Positions 46,514-55,546 of a stretch of DNA of 64,000 bases are shown here, piece after piece (position 1 is the first letter of the stretch; each line of letters begins with the position of its first letter). The notes below the pieces were generated by a model. That model worked only from the letters and a program-made list of their open reading frames with translations. It had not been told where the DNA came from and did not search any database. A program made the translations under genes and the position numbers. This stretch comes from Prochlorococcus marinus str. MIT 1013 (GTDB taxonomy: Bacteria; Cyanobacteriota; Cyanobacteriia; PCC-6307; Cyanobiaceae): contig NZ_CP114778.1 of the NCBI RefSeq assembly GCF_027359395.1, positions 186,001-250,000 on the forward strand, read 5' to 3'.

Positions 46514-47620
46514 ATGACCGCAACAGCTTCTTCTTCCCCAAAACTAAGAGTTGATACACGCGGAACTAATGAGTTGCCGCCACATTTAGATGAAAACCTT
46601 TTAACACCTCGTTTCTATGTAACCGAATTCAAGAAGGCAGCCAAGACAGAATTAACTGATGCGCGTGAAGAGTTTGAAGCAATGCTTTCAGAAATGAAAG
46701 CAGATTATAACTGTACTCATTTTGATAGAAAGGCAAGTCTAGATAGATTACAAGAATTACCTCAGAAGGCTAAAGAGACCTATGAGAGTTATTTAGTTAG
46801 ATCAGTTATTTCAGAGTTTTCTGGATTCCTACTTTTCAAGGAGATTTCAAATCGTTTAAAGAAAGAGGGAAATAGAGATCTTGGTAAACTATTTCAGTTT
46901 TTAGCTAGAGACGAAGCTAGACATGCAGGATTTCTTAGCAGAGCATTAGTGGCAGAGGGTATTGAAGTGGATCTACCTCATTTAGGTGGAAAAAGAGCAG
47001 CGACCTGGTTCCCAATTAGTTGGGTTATTTATTCTGTGTATCTTTCAGAAAAAATTGGTTATTGGAGATATATTTTGATGGACAGACATCTTAAAGCTAA
47101 TCCAGGAGAAGCCTTTGCTCCTTTATTTGACTTCTTTGAACCATGGTGTCAAGACGAGAACAGGCATGGCGATTGCTTTACTGTAATGATGAGATGCTGG
47201 CCTGGGATAACTAAAGGTTGGAGAGGTAAGTTATTGAGTCGTTTTTTCCTTTGGAGTGTATTTCTTACTCATACGCTTACAGTTTGTGAAAGAGGAGAAT
47301 TTTATGAATTATTGGGCATAGAGCCTAAAGAATTTGATGAGGAAGTTATTAAAAGAACAAATCACACATCTAAGAATGCTTTCCCTTGGGTATTTAATCT
47401 TGAAGATAATAGATTTTGGGATTTAAGAAATAATATAATTGAAGCATTTAGAGCTTTTGTATCAACAAAAGGGATAGCTAAACCAGTTAAATTTATAAAA
47501 TTTGTTTCTTTAATATTTCAGCAATTTGCTTTACCTATGGAGGCAACCAACGCATTAAGATATGAAAAGGATGTTAATTTTACTGGTGGAGATATTTTGA
47601 ATTTTTGGACTGATAAGTAA
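46514..47620 (+). CDS. acsF: Mg-protoporphyrin IX monomethyl ester (oxidative) cyclase, AcsF
   Basis: An O2-dependent diiron enzyme that forms the isocyclic fifth ring of chlorophyll. From the ATG at 46514 the product has 368 residues (a TTG at 46502 would add four). The diiron ligands are in SEFSGFLLFKEISNRL and FLARDEARHAGFLSRAL (Glu-x-x-His), and DENRHGDCFTVMMRCWPG supplies the second pair. The ending QFALPMEATNALRYEKDVNF is as usual. A ferredoxin of the FdC2 type lies 15 bp downstream on the opposite strand, which fits the need of the cyclase for an electron donor. Confidence 0.96.
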   Translation: MTATASSSPKLRVDTRGTNELPPHLDENLLTPRFYVTEFKKAAKTELTDAREEFEAMLSEMKADYNCTHFDRKASLDRLQELPQKAKETYESYLVRSVISEFSGFLLFKEISNRLKKEGNRDLGKLFQFLARDEARHAGFLSRALVAEGIEVDLPHLGGKRAATWFPISWVIYSVYLSEKIGYWRYILMDRHLKANPGEAFAPLFDFFEPWCQDENRHGDCFTVMMRCWPGITKGWRGKLLSRFFLWSVFLTHTLTVCERGEFYELLGIEPKEFDEEVIKRTNHTSKNAFPWVFNLEDNRFWDLRNNIIEAFRAFVSTKGIAKPVKFIKFVSLIFQQFALPMEATNALRYEKDVNFTGGDILNFWTDK

Positions 47621-47635
47621 GACTATTTAGACCTT

Positions 47636-48022
47636 TTAAATATCAAATGGATTACCAGCTTGGGTATCCAGTCCTTTGAAATACTTTCCAAATTGAGCGT
47701 TATAGACTTCGTCTTCTTCTTGGGTCTCGCATACTAGAGGACCTATGGCTTTTGAAACGCATAACAAACCAAATCCTTTAGCTCTAAGCTCTTTAGATAA
47801 ACCAATACAAGCTTCTTGATCCATTTCACCTGAAATTATTTTAACTGCACATTCTGAGCAGCATCCATTTCTGCAAGAGAATGGAAGTCTATCTCCGATT
47901 ATTTCACCATTCTCATCTTTGGACTCGAAATTTCTCAAAATGTACTCACCTTCAGGAACCTCAAAGGAATATGTTTTCCCTTCCTGCTTATGATGGATAG
48001 TTATTTTATGAACAGGTTTCAT
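47636..48022 (-). CDS. [2Fe-2S] ferredoxin, FdC2-like
   Basis: A 128-residue plant-type ferredoxin. The cluster motif LPFSCRNGCCSECAVKII keeps the C-x4-C-x2-C pattern, and the fourth Cys is in GLLCVSKAIG. It is longer than photosynthetic PetF (about 97 residues) by a C-terminal tail (VYNAQFGKYFKGLDTQAGNP), a feature of plastid FdC2 and its cyanobacterial counterpart. Plant FdC2 is linked to chlorophyll synthesis at the cyclase step. The gene converges on acsF (15 bp) and is preceded, 8 bp apart, by a small conserved gene. Confidence 0.9.
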   Translation of the reverse strand: MKPVHKITIHHKQEGKTYSFEVPEGEYILRNFESKDENGEIIGDRLPFSCRNGCCSECAVKIISGEMDQEACIGLSKELRAKGFGLLCVSKAIGPLVCETQEEDEVYNAQFGKYFKGLDTQAGNPFDI

Positions 48023-48030
48023 CAGGTTAT

Positions 48031-48366
48031 TTATTTCTGAATTGCTATATCTTTTATCTCTGGCGGCTCAGGGGGCAAACTTGCATGCTCCCAAAGCTCA
48101 TCGATATTGAGTTCTTTGCTCAACTTTTCTCCTCCAAAGCGAAGCTTTAGCCAAGCTATTGTTGTTGCATCTTCTGCTACAACAGCTTCATATCCTTCTT
48201 TCTCAGTGATATTGAACTTGCTAACTAACGAGGAATTTAGATACCACATAGGATAATCTGCACCTCTGCGATCCCTTCTCTCATGAAAGGATTCTCTTAA
48301 TTGTCCATTACCCTGTAATTGGCCCTCTGGGGCAATAAGTACATTTAGGGCTTTGGTCTCTGACAT
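48031..48366 (-). CDS. Conserved hypothetical protein upstream of the FdC2-like gene
   Basis: A 111-residue soluble protein. It has ESFHERRDRRGADYPMWYLN and KFNITEKEGYEAVVAEDATT, with a Pro-rich C-terminus (SLPPEPPEIKD). The pattern looks conserved and cyanobacterial, but I know no function. It overlaps nothing and precedes the ferredoxin by 8 bp, so it may act with it. Confidence 0.7.
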   Translation of the reverse strand: MSETKALNVLIAPEGQLQGNGQLRESFHERRDRRGADYPMWYLNSSLVSKFNITEKEGYEAVVAEDATTIAWLKLRFGGEKLSKELNIDELWEHASLPPEPPEIKDIAIQK

Positions 48367-48561
48367 TATTTAGGATCAGATATGTATTGATCTTAGGCTA
48401 TATATTTCCTAGGACCTTAATTAAATAACTTTAGTAAAATGAATTGCATTGACGCAACTAGTTTGATACATCTTCACAAGATTTTCCTATTATCTGTCAG
48501 TAATTTATCTAATTATTTAAAGAGGTAAATATATTCTTTCTCTTGATTAAAAAATATTTAT

Positions 48562-48780
48562 TTAAGCCTCTTTTTTGGGAGCCTCAGCCTTTGCTTTAAG
48601 AGCTTCAGCTTCAGCTGCTTTCTTTGCTTCTTCAAAATCAATTCTGTTTTGTAGTTGCCCTGAAGCTCTCATCCAATCATTAACACTAGCTTCCTTGCCA
48701 GCGGCTTCACATTCCTCTTGATACTTCAAGAATGGATACCAATGATGAGTAGCATTCTTGGAATCTGTAAAATTAGTCAA
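48562..48780 (-). CDS. Small Ala/Lys/Glu-rich hypothetical protein
   Basis: A 72-residue protein. The N-terminal half (THHWYPFLKYQEECEAAGKE) with VNDWMRASGQL looks structured, while the C-terminal 25 residues are a highly charged Ala-Lys-Glu helix (EEAKKAAEAEALKAKAEAP). No family recognised. It is a single gene between 195 bp of upstream gap to the ferredoxin unit and the hydroxyacid dehydrogenase on the other strand. Confidence 0.65.
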   Translation of the reverse strand: MTNFTDSKNATHHWYPFLKYQEECEAAGKEASVNDWMRASGQLQNRIDFEEAKKAAEAEALKAKAEAPKKEA

Positions 48781-48895
48781 TTTCTTAAGTATTCAATGAA
48801 TTGATTATCGCATCATATTTTCTTCTTTTGGCACCATATTAATTTTTTATAGTAATAGTTCAAATCTTTGTTGTACTTATTACTCTTAGTTCGTT

Positions 48896-49780
48896 TTGAA
48901 TGAAAATCCAATTTTGATGAAACTAGCTTTTATTGGCCTTGGAGCTATTGGGAAGCCCATGTCTCAGCGCCTAATTGATAATGGCTATGATTTGAATTTG
49001 TATCAGAGAAATAAATTAAATAATGACGCAAAAAGAAAATATTTTTTTGACCCTATAGAAGCTGTTAGTGACTGCGATGGCCTTTTGATTTGCGTGACTG
49101 ATGATAATGCAGTTGAATCTGTTTTGTTTGGGGATAATGGAGTATCAGAATCACTAAAGCCTAATTCATTTGTTATTGATTTCTCTACAATAAGTCCTGA
49201 TAAATCTATCTCAATACATAAACGATTAGGTCAAAAAAATATTTTTTATGTTGACTGTCCAGTTTCTGGAGGGACAGAGGGTGCTCATAACGGTTCACTA
49301 TCTTTATTTATTGGTGCAAGTGAAAAAGATTGTTTATCTTTTGAACATATATTTCAAGTGCTAGGTAAATCAATTAATTACTTTAATGGTGTAGGTAAAG
49401 GTCAACAAGTCAAAGCTCTTAATCAGATACTGGTTGCAGGAACATATGCAGCAGTTGCAGAGGCAATGGAATTAGGTAAAATGTTGAATTTGCCAATGGA
49501 TGATGTCGTTGCTGCTTTAAAAGTAGGAGCAGCGAATTCATGGCCATTAGAAAATAGATCAAAAGCAATGTTGATTGATAAACATCCATTGGGATTTAAA
49601 TTAGAGTTGCATCATAAGGATTTATCTATTGCCACTGAGTTAGCTAAATCTATAAATATTGATTTACCCATTGCATCAAGAGTAAAAGAAATGGAGCAAC
49701 TATTAATGCAGACTGGTTTAGGTGAATTAGATGTTTCTGTTCTTCATAGGTACATCTCAAATAAAAGAATAAATCACTAG
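48896..49780 (+). CDS. Beta-hydroxyacid dehydrogenase (3-hydroxyisobutyrate dehydrogenase family)
   Basis: A 294-residue NAD(P)-dependent dehydrogenase: Rossmann motif LAFIGLGAIGKPMSQRLI (residues 10-27), substrate signature FYVDCPVSGGTEGAHNGSLSL, and the catalytic Lys in GKGQQVKALNQILVAGTYAA. The family includes 3-hydroxyisobutyrate, tartronate-semialdehyde and succinic-semialdehyde reductases; substrate cannot be set from this. If it reduces tartronate semialdehyde it could produce glycerate. A start at ATG 48917, just before the Rossmann strand, is as likely as the TTG at 48896. Confidence 0.88.
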   Translation: MNENPILMKLAFIGLGAIGKPMSQRLIDNGYDLNLYQRNKLNNDAKRKYFFDPIEAVSDCDGLLICVTDDNAVESVLFGDNGVSESLKPNSFVIDFSTISPDKSISIHKRLGQKNIFYVDCPVSGGTEGAHNGSLSLFIGASEKDCLSFEHIFQVLGKSINYFNGVGKGQQVKALNQILVAGTYAAVAEAMELGKMLNLPMDDVVAALKVGAANSWPLENRSKAMLIDKHPLGFKLELHHKDLSIATELAKSINIDLPIASRVKEMEQLLMQTGLGELDVSVLHRYISNKRINH

Positions 49781-49878
49781 AATTGTTGTAAATATTGGTT
49801 TTTGATAACTTACTTTATTTACAAATCCAAAGAAGTATGTTATATTTATATTAATTATTTAATTCTTAAATTTGTTTT

Positions 49879-50007
49879 ATGAAGTTGGAGAAACAGCATG
49901 CGAAGCTTATAAAGTTGCAAACTAAAGCTGAGTCTTGCATGTCTCGTGAAGAGGCTAAGAAGATTATTCGTAAAGCCGAGAAAGCTCAATCAAAGATTTC
50001 AGGATAG
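49879..50007 (+). CDS. Small basic helical protein
   Basis: A 42-residue ATG-started ORF, missed by common length limits. It is highly charged and helical (KLEKQHAKLIKLQTKAESC, SREEAKKIIRKAEKAQSK) with an obvious i, i+3/i+4 pattern. It lies 98 bp after the dehydrogenase gene, and its last 9 bp overlap the convergent 134-residue gene. Composition suggests a real gene, perhaps RNA- or ribosome-associated; function unknown. Confidence 0.6.
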   Translation: MKLEKQHAKLIKLQTKAESCMSREEAKKIIRKAEKAQSKISG

Positions 50008-50403
50008 TTTCTTATTTTTTAAGTCATTAAAAATTATTCCTTCATGTTTTTGGAATTTAATACTCCAAAGATTTGAACATATTGATTTTAATTTTTCTAT
50101 TAAAGTATCTGTATCTCCACTATTAATCCAATTTGATTTAATTACTGGAATATTATTATGCAAACTTTCAAAACTAATTTCTGCTAGTAATAATCCACTT
50201 TCATCGTTTGATATTTTAAGACTACCTTCAGTAGTTCTTTGAAATATCCTTAGTAATAAATCAAGTATTATCTTTTCGACTTCTTTTTTAGACGATTGAC
50301 TTAAAGTATTAACTCCAGAAAATGTTTTTCCTCCAAGAGGCATTAATCTTTTATTATTTTGCTCTGCAAGAGCTATCGCTATTACATATTTTTGTTCTTC
50401 CAT
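49999..50403 (-). CDS. Conserved hypothetical protein
   Basis: A 134-residue mixed alpha/beta protein without a recognised domain. It starts MEEQKYVIAIALAEQNNKRL and has one Cys near the C-terminus (KLKSICSNLWSIKF). It is convergent with the 42-residue gene and divergent from the ABC exporter operon, 95 bp from it. Function unknown. Confidence 0.6.
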   Translation of the reverse strand: MEEQKYVIAIALAEQNNKRLMPLGGKTFSGVNTLSQSSKKEVEKIILDLLLRIFQRTTEGSLKISNDESGLLLAEISFESLHNNIPVIKSNWINSGDTDTLIEKLKSICSNLWSIKFQKHEGIIFNDLKNKKLS

Positions 50404-50498
50404 TTAGTTTTAAAACCTATAGTTTTTTCTTTACTTTGATTTTATCTGCTATGTAGGCAAAAATGTTTTATCTTAATGTTGAAGCGTTTGAAAATTAA

Positions 50499-51497
50499 TT
50501 GCAAAATAATCCTAATGACTTGATCGTTGTAGATCAGCTGAGTAAATATTATCGAGTTGCAAACAAACAGCCGGGTTTTAAGGGTACTCTTAAGCATTTT
50601 TTCGATCGAAAGACTTATGACGTCCCTGCAGTAACTGATATAAGTTTTAAAATCTCACCGGGAGAAGTAGTCGGATTTCTTGGGGCTAATGGAGCTGGTA
50701 AAACCACATTATTAAAAATGATGTGTGGTCTTATTCATCCATCGACAGGGTTAGTTGATGTTGGTGGTTTCTCACCTCAAAGAAGGCAAACGGCTTTTCT
50801 AAAGGAGATAACTTTGGTTATGGGGCAAAAGCAACAGTTGATTTGGGACCTTCCTCCCATGGATTCTTTATATGTAAACGCAGCTGTTTATGGTTTGTCT
50901 GACCACGAAGCTAAGGTAAGAATTAATGAATTAGCAGAGATGCTTGAACTAGGAGAAGAACTTACGAGACCTGTCAGAAAGTTGTCGTTGGGACAAAGAA
51001 TGAAATCTGAAATTCTTGCTGCTTTATTGCATAAACCATCTGTCCTTTTTTTAGATGAACCTACTCTTGGTCTAGATGTAAATGCTCAAGCTAGAGTTCG
51101 TAGTTTTTTAGCTGAATACAATAAAAGAACTGGTGCGACAATTTTGCTAACTAGTCATTACATGGCTGACATAACAGCATTATGTCCAAGAGTTATTTGT
51201 ATTCATAAAGGAAAGCTTTTTTATGATGGTGACCTTGATTCACTTGCTAATTCATTATCACCGTCAAGAGAGGTAAAAGTTGAATTGAAAAATTCATGTG
51301 CAAGTGAACAATTTGAAAAATACGGTGAGATTCAAGATGTAAATGATCGTTTTGTATGTTTATTAGTTTCAAGGGATAAGTTGACAGATGTAGTAAGTAA
51401 TCTATTAACTGATTTCGATATTATCGATTTAGAGATTAGTGATCCTCCTATTGATCAATTAATAGGAGAATTATTTATTAAAGGTGAAGTCAATTGA
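50499..51497 (+). CDS. ABC-2 type exporter, ATP-binding subunit
   Basis: A 332-residue ATPase: LGANGAGKTTLLKMMCGLIH (Walker A, about residues 65-84), VMGQKQQLIWDLPPMDSL (Q-loop), KLSLGQRMKSEILAALLHKP (signature LSLGQR), VLFLDEPTLGLD (Walker B), LTSHYMADI (switch His), and a C-terminal regulatory extension. It is typical of ATPases paired with DUF990-type permeases in export of large or hydrophobic substrates. It is the first gene of an operon; the next gene overlaps its stop by 4 bp. Starts with TTG. Confidence 0.92.
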   Translation: MQNNPNDLIVVDQLSKYYRVANKQPGFKGTLKHFFDRKTYDVPAVTDISFKISPGEVVGFLGANGAGKTTLLKMMCGLIHPSTGLVDVGGFSPQRRQTAFLKEITLVMGQKQQLIWDLPPMDSLYVNAAVYGLSDHEAKVRINELAEMLELGEELTRPVRKLSLGQRMKSEILAALLHKPSVLFLDEPTLGLDVNAQARVRSFLAEYNKRTGATILLTSHYMADITALCPRVICIHKGKLFYDGDLDSLANSLSPSREVKVELKNSCASEQFEKYGEIQDVNDRFVCLLVSRDKLTDVVSNLLTDFDIIDLEISDPPIDQLIGELFIKGEVN

Positions 51498-52291
51498 GAA
51501 TATTTGGATTGTCTTTCAAGGTTATTAAGACCTTACTTACAACACAATATGCATACATGTTGGAATATCGCATCGAAATAGCTTTATGGGCTCTATCTGG
51601 AGTACTACCATTTATTATGTTTTCTCTTTGGAGCCAAAATGATGTTGGTAATTCATTTGGTCTAAATGATATAGGGTTGGCAAGATATTTTTTAAGTGCT
51701 TTTCTAGTTAGGCAATTTTCAGTTGTTTGGGTTGTTTTCTCTTTTGAGGAAGATTCTCTATCTGGTCGATTATCACCATATTTGCTCCAACCTTTGCACC
51801 CTCTATTTAGATATGTAGCTTCTCACTTGGCAGAGCAGGCAACAAGACTTCCTTTCGCAATAGCCATAGCTATAACTTTTTTTATATTAAATCCATCATC
51901 CTTTTGGCTTCCCTCACTACCTCAATTAATGCTGGCGTACTTATCAACTCACTTTGCTTTTACTATTGCTTTTCTTCTTCAAAGTTTAGTCGCTGCACTT
52001 TGCTTTTGGACTGAAAAATCTAGTGCACTTGAGAGATTAATATTTGTACCTTATCTTTTTCTTTCTGGTTTATTAGTACCTTTAACAGCCTTTCCTTCTA
52101 ACGTTCTAAAAGTTGCAATGTTAACCCCTTTTCCCTATCTAATTAATTTTCCAGCAAAGATTTTATCGGGGATGCCAGTTGATATTTTTAATGGCTTTTT
52201 AGCTCAAATTTTGTGGATTTCAATACTGGTACCTTCTGTAAATATTCTTTGGAAACTTGGTGTAAAAAGATATACAGCAATGGGAGCCTAA
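51494..52291 (+). CDS. ABC-2 type permease (DUF990 family), first of two
   Basis: A 265-residue membrane protein with six hydrophobic segments and an N-terminal ALWALSGVLPFIMFSLW helix. It has YLLQPLHPLFRYVASHLAEQ between the second and third helix, typical of DUF990 permeases. It overlaps the ATPase gene by 4 bp and is 1 bp from the second permease, so the three encode one heteromeric exporter. Substrate unknown. Confidence 0.88.
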   Translation: MRIFGLSFKVIKTLLTTQYAYMLEYRIEIALWALSGVLPFIMFSLWSQNDVGNSFGLNDIGLARYFLSAFLVRQFSVVWVVFSFEEDSLSGRLSPYLLQPLHPLFRYVASHLAEQATRLPFAIAIAITFFILNPSSFWLPSLPQLMLAYLSTHFAFTIAFLLQSLVAALCFWTEKSSALERLIFVPYLFLSGLLVPLTAFPSNVLKVAMLTPFPYLINFPAKILSGMPVDIFNGFLAQILWISILVPSVNILWKLGVKRYTAMGA

Positions 52292-52292
52292 T

Positions 52293-53081
52293 ATGCAGCG
52301 TTACTTTAAAACTATTAGATTATTTTGGTCTACAGCATTTGCTTCTCAACTTGAGTATCAATTAAATTTTTTGATTGAGTTGTTAGCTATGTTGGGAACT
52401 CTTTTGGGAAGTGTTTTTATATTATCCCTTTTCTTCACTGGAGGAAGGGAATTAGGAGATTGGACTTGGGAATCAGCACTAGTTATTCAGGGTGTTTATA
52501 CATTTCTTGATGGTTTAACGAATGCTCTTTTACGACCGAATTTAACCGAAATAGTTAATTACGTTAGAGATGGTACGCTTGATTATGTTTTATTAAAACC
52601 AATTGATAGTCAATTTTGGTTATCAGTTAAAAAGTTTTCTTTTGCAGGATTGCCTGAAATTATTTTAGGACTTTCAATTGTTTTTTGGGCGGCCATTCAA
52701 TCAGGTTCAACTTTTTCACTTTACTCATTATTTGTATTCATTATTTCCATATTGATTGGTTTTGTAATCCTTTATTCCGTTTGGTTCTTGATTGCTGCAT
52801 CTAGTATATGGTTTGTTAAGACATGGAATGCTACAGAAGTTCTGAGAGCTTTATTGGCTGCAGGTAGATATCCTATTTCAGCTTATCCTGTTATTTTGAG
52901 ATTCATCTTTACATTGGTTTTACCTGTAGCTTTTTTAACAACTTTTCCGGCTGAGGCAATTCTGGGAGAACTAAAACTTAATATTTTATTTTTTGGTTTG
53001 ATGTTAAGTAGCCTATTCTTTATTTTTAGCAGATTCTTCTGGAAGTTTGCTCTTAAACATTATACTTCTGCCTCAAGTTAA
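52293..53081 (+). CDS. ABC-2 type permease (DUF990 family), second of two
   Basis: A 262-residue membrane protein with six predicted helices. It has QLEYQLNFLIELLAMLGTLL at the start and LTEIVNYVRDGTLDYVLLKP, then IDSQF, a motif typical of DUF990-like subunits (RDGTLDxxLLKP). It begins 1 bp after the first permease. The set resembles exporters annotated as multidrug or polysaccharide/lipid transporters; no evidence distinguishes them here. Confidence 0.88.
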   Translation: MQRYFKTIRLFWSTAFASQLEYQLNFLIELLAMLGTLLGSVFILSLFFTGGRELGDWTWESALVIQGVYTFLDGLTNALLRPNLTEIVNYVRDGTLDYVLLKPIDSQFWLSVKKFSFAGLPEIILGLSIVFWAAIQSGSTFSLYSLFVFIISILIGFVILYSVWFLIAASSIWFVKTWNATEVLRALLAAGRYPISAYPVILRFIFTLVLPVAFLTTFPAEAILGELKLNILFFGLMLSSLFFIFSRFFWKFALKHYTSASS

Positions 53082-53137
53082 TTATTTAATTAATTACATT
53101 AACTCTTATCTATTTTTAAGGAAATTAAATTCTTGGT

Positions 53138-54451
53138 TTATTGTCCGATACCAAAAAACGAATTGAATATGAATAATAAACTAAAGATTGAGAGGAATGA
53201 AATACCAAACCAGCAAAGTGTTTTTAGAGCAATTCCGTAACGAAATTGACTTTTTACTAATGAGCTATTCATTGTATCCATCGCCATCCAGGCAAACAAA
53301 GGAGCTGTCAGGAAACTACCGGTCATCGCCCCGAAGACATAGTTTTTAACTCCAATGCCTCCGGATTTTGCAATAAGAAGTGCACAAAGCGATGCAAAAA
53401 CATGAAATATGATCCATTTTTTGAGACGTTTCTTTTCAGTCAAAGTAGAGCTATTTCCCTTGTCTGAGCGAGCTATTAACCCATGAGCTGATGAGATGCT
53501 CCTGGGATATGCATCTAGACATGTAAGCGTAGTGCTAAACATTGCTGCAAAAGCTGCAGGTACAATGATCCACTTTGCCCATCCACCAATAGATTCTGTA
53601 TACAAGCGGATTAAATTCTGAGCAAAACTAACTCCTGATCCTGTAAGCATTTCATCGCCAGTGCCATACATTGTGTAAGCACCAAGAATTAGAAAGAAAA
53701 TTGCCGTTAGAACAGTTATGAAATATCCAAGATTGAAATCAAATTCTGCTTCTTCCAACGTAGCTGTGTGTTCTGTCTCTTTGGCTCTTGAAAACATCCA
53801 CAATGATGGCCAAATACAAAGCTCTACTGGACCAGGCATCCAACCCATAAGAGGAATTAGAAAACCAAGGTTTGAGAGAGTCCATGGAGAAGGACTGCTA
53901 TTAAAGAATGAAATATTGATATCACCAGCAGGGCCTTTAATAAGTAAAGATAAAACAGCAAAAAATGTTAATGATGTAAGCAAAAAAACAAGAATTTTAG
54001 ATATCCTATCAAGAGCTTTATATTGGCCTATAAATAATATTAATGAACAGACTATTAATATGCCTATCGCTAAATCTAAAGCAGGAAAGGATGAAAAGAC
54101 TAGTATATTTTTTAAAAGAAGACCTGTAACAAAGCTAACTGCTGAGATAGTAAACGTACCTGTTATTAATCCAACTATTAAATATATAGGTAAATAAAAT
54201 TTATTACGCTTTTTAAATCCCTCCAAAAGTGATAGTCCTGTGACGGCTGTAAATCTTGTTCCAACTAGTAAAAATGGATATTTAACTAGATTTGTTAATA
54301 AAATAAGGCCAATAAGCGAAAATCCAAATTTGGCGCCAGCTGTAGTCGATGACATTAGGTGTGATCCACCTATGCATGCTGCAGCTAAAAGGATTCCAGG
54401 TCCAAGGCTTTTTCGATAGCCAATGGATTTACTTGAGACTACTTTTTCCAT
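53138..54451 (-). CDS. Divergent Nramp-superfamily transporter without the DPGN metal motif
   Basis: A 437-residue membrane protein with about 11 helices. The first helix reads GPGILLAAACIGGSHLMSST where Mn/Fe Nramps have a DPGN metal-binding motif, and the sixth reads GWMPGPVELCIWPSLW, with Met-Pro kept but His/Asn replaced. The overall fold is Nramp-like (LeuT fold), so it is a transporter, but the main metal ligands are absent. The substrate could be another cation or an organic molecule. Convergent with the ABC-2 operon (56 bp). Confidence 0.8.
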   Translation of the reverse strand: MEKVVSSKSIGYRKSLGPGILLAAACIGGSHLMSSTTAGAKFGFSLIGLILLTNLVKYPFLLVGTRFTAVTGLSLLEGFKKRNKFYLPIYLIVGLITGTFTISAVSFVTGLLLKNILVFSSFPALDLAIGILIVCSLILFIGQYKALDRISKILVFLLTSLTFFAVLSLLIKGPAGDINISFFNSSPSPWTLSNLGFLIPLMGWMPGPVELCIWPSLWMFSRAKETEHTATLEEAEFDFNLGYFITVLTAIFFLILGAYTMYGTGDEMLTGSGVSFAQNLIRLYTESIGGWAKWIIVPAAFAAMFSTTLTCLDAYPRSISSAHGLIARSDKGNSSTLTEKKRLKKWIIFHVFASLCALLIAKSGGIGVKNYVFGAMTGSFLTAPLFAWMAMDTMNSSLVKSQFRYGIALKTLCWFGISFLSIFSLLFIFNSFFGIGQ

Positions 54452-54600
54452 TTATTTGGGAAGTTATTTTTATTTTTACAATAAAAATAACTTTTTCAAT
54501 TTAACTACATAAAGATTATTATTTTATAGTTAGATATCCTTTTATTAAATTCGCTTTTTCTAAGACCTATTTATTGCATAGCGTCTATAGACTTTAATTA

Positions 54601-55107
54601 ATGACTAAATCTGTGAATCTATATTTGGCATCAGGAGTCTGTGAAGGCTTAGGTTTTTGGGTCGTCAACTTTACTGAGGAGGATGATATCTTTAATTCTT
54701 TTGGTAGTAAATTACTTGAGTGCTATAGAAAAGAATTATTTGGTCTTGAAGGAGCAATTGAAGTTAAGGATGCAATTAATACAACATTAGATATCCTGTG
54801 TTTAGATTCGAAATATGAAAAATATAAATTAGATAATTACAATATAGGTTATTCTTTCGAGATCCCCATTAACATTATTGAAGATATTTTTGATTTATGG
54901 GCTTCTAATTATAATAATAAAATTTTATGGAAAAAATATATTGGTTTGTTAAACTTACGAAAGAAAATTAAAAAAAATAATAACTATATTAATATGGGAT
55001 TAAAAGGTGATATATATAAATTTTCTACGAAATTAGATGGATTGTTGAGTTTCAAGACTGTTGATTTCTCATCTAGGAGTGATAAATCTAATGATTTAAT
55101 GTGGTGA
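54601..55107 (+). CDS. Hypothetical protein
   Basis: A 168-residue soluble protein. Mixed N-terminal part (VNLYLASGVCEGLGFWVVNF), an acidic helical middle (EEDDIFNSFGSKLLECYRKE) and a Lys/Asn-rich middle-to-C-terminal segment (LNLRKKIKKNNNYINMGLKG). No recognised family. Three cysteines, none paired. It lies between divergent Nramp-like and convergent PRT genes, separated by 7 bp from the latter. Confidence 0.6.
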   Translation: MTKSVNLYLASGVCEGLGFWVVNFTEEDDIFNSFGSKLLECYRKELFGLEGAIEVKDAINTTLDILCLDSKYEKYKLDNYNIGYSFEIPINIIEDIFDLWASNYNNKILWKKYIGLLNLRKKIKKNNNYINMGLKGDIYKFSTKLDGLLSFKTVDFSSRSDKSNDLMW

Positions 55108-55114
55108 AAATTGC

Positions 55115-55501
55115 TTATGATCTAGATTTATAATATAAATCTCTATCTTTATTAGCTGCATTAATGCTTTCCCAGGGAAAAATAATCCATTCATTATCTT
55201 TGACATTTTTATAGGAATTCCACCAGGTCGGATTTTTTTTGCTAACCCATACATGAGTTTCTGAGCCTTTTATATATTTTATTTTCTCAAGTGTATGTCC
55301 AGTATCATAAATATCATCAACTATGAGTGAATTACTTTTCGGTTCGTCTAGTAAAGGTATTCCAAGTGAATGGCTTAGTGTAACTGCAAGACATAAGCCA
55401 CCCCTAGGGAATCCATAAACTCCTTCAAACTTTTTATATTTGCATTTGTTGTGTATTGAATTTATACATTTATCAAATTCTATCCAGCTTAATTTATTCA
55501 T
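55115..55501 (-). CDS. Phosphoribosyltransferase-domain protein
   Basis: A 128-residue protein with the PRPP-binding loop SLIVDDIYDTGHTLEKIKYI (residues about 61-80, VDDIYDTG) and an upstream GVYGFPRGGLCLAVTLSHSL that matches the PPi loop of type I phosphoribosyltransferases. The length is short for a full hypoxanthine or xanthine enzyme but similar to cyanobacterial xanthine/purine PRT-like proteins. The base specificity cannot be told; the C-terminal hood is Trp-rich. Confidence 0.85.
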   Translation of the reverse strand: MNKLSWIEFDKCINSIHNKCKYKKFEGVYGFPRGGLCLAVTLSHSLGIPLLDEPKSNSLIVDDIYDTGHTLEKIKYIKGSETHVWVSKKNPTWWNSYKNVKDNEWIIFPWESINAANKDRDLYYKSRS

Positions 55502-55546
55502 TTATAGGTTATAAATATGTTTTCTTTACTCTTTAAGGTATAACTT

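Noticed and set aside
53718-54197. 159-codon open frame antisense to the Nramp-like gene
   Set aside because: The opposite strand encodes a clear membrane transporter; this frame has the polar composition expected from antisense to hydrophobic codons.
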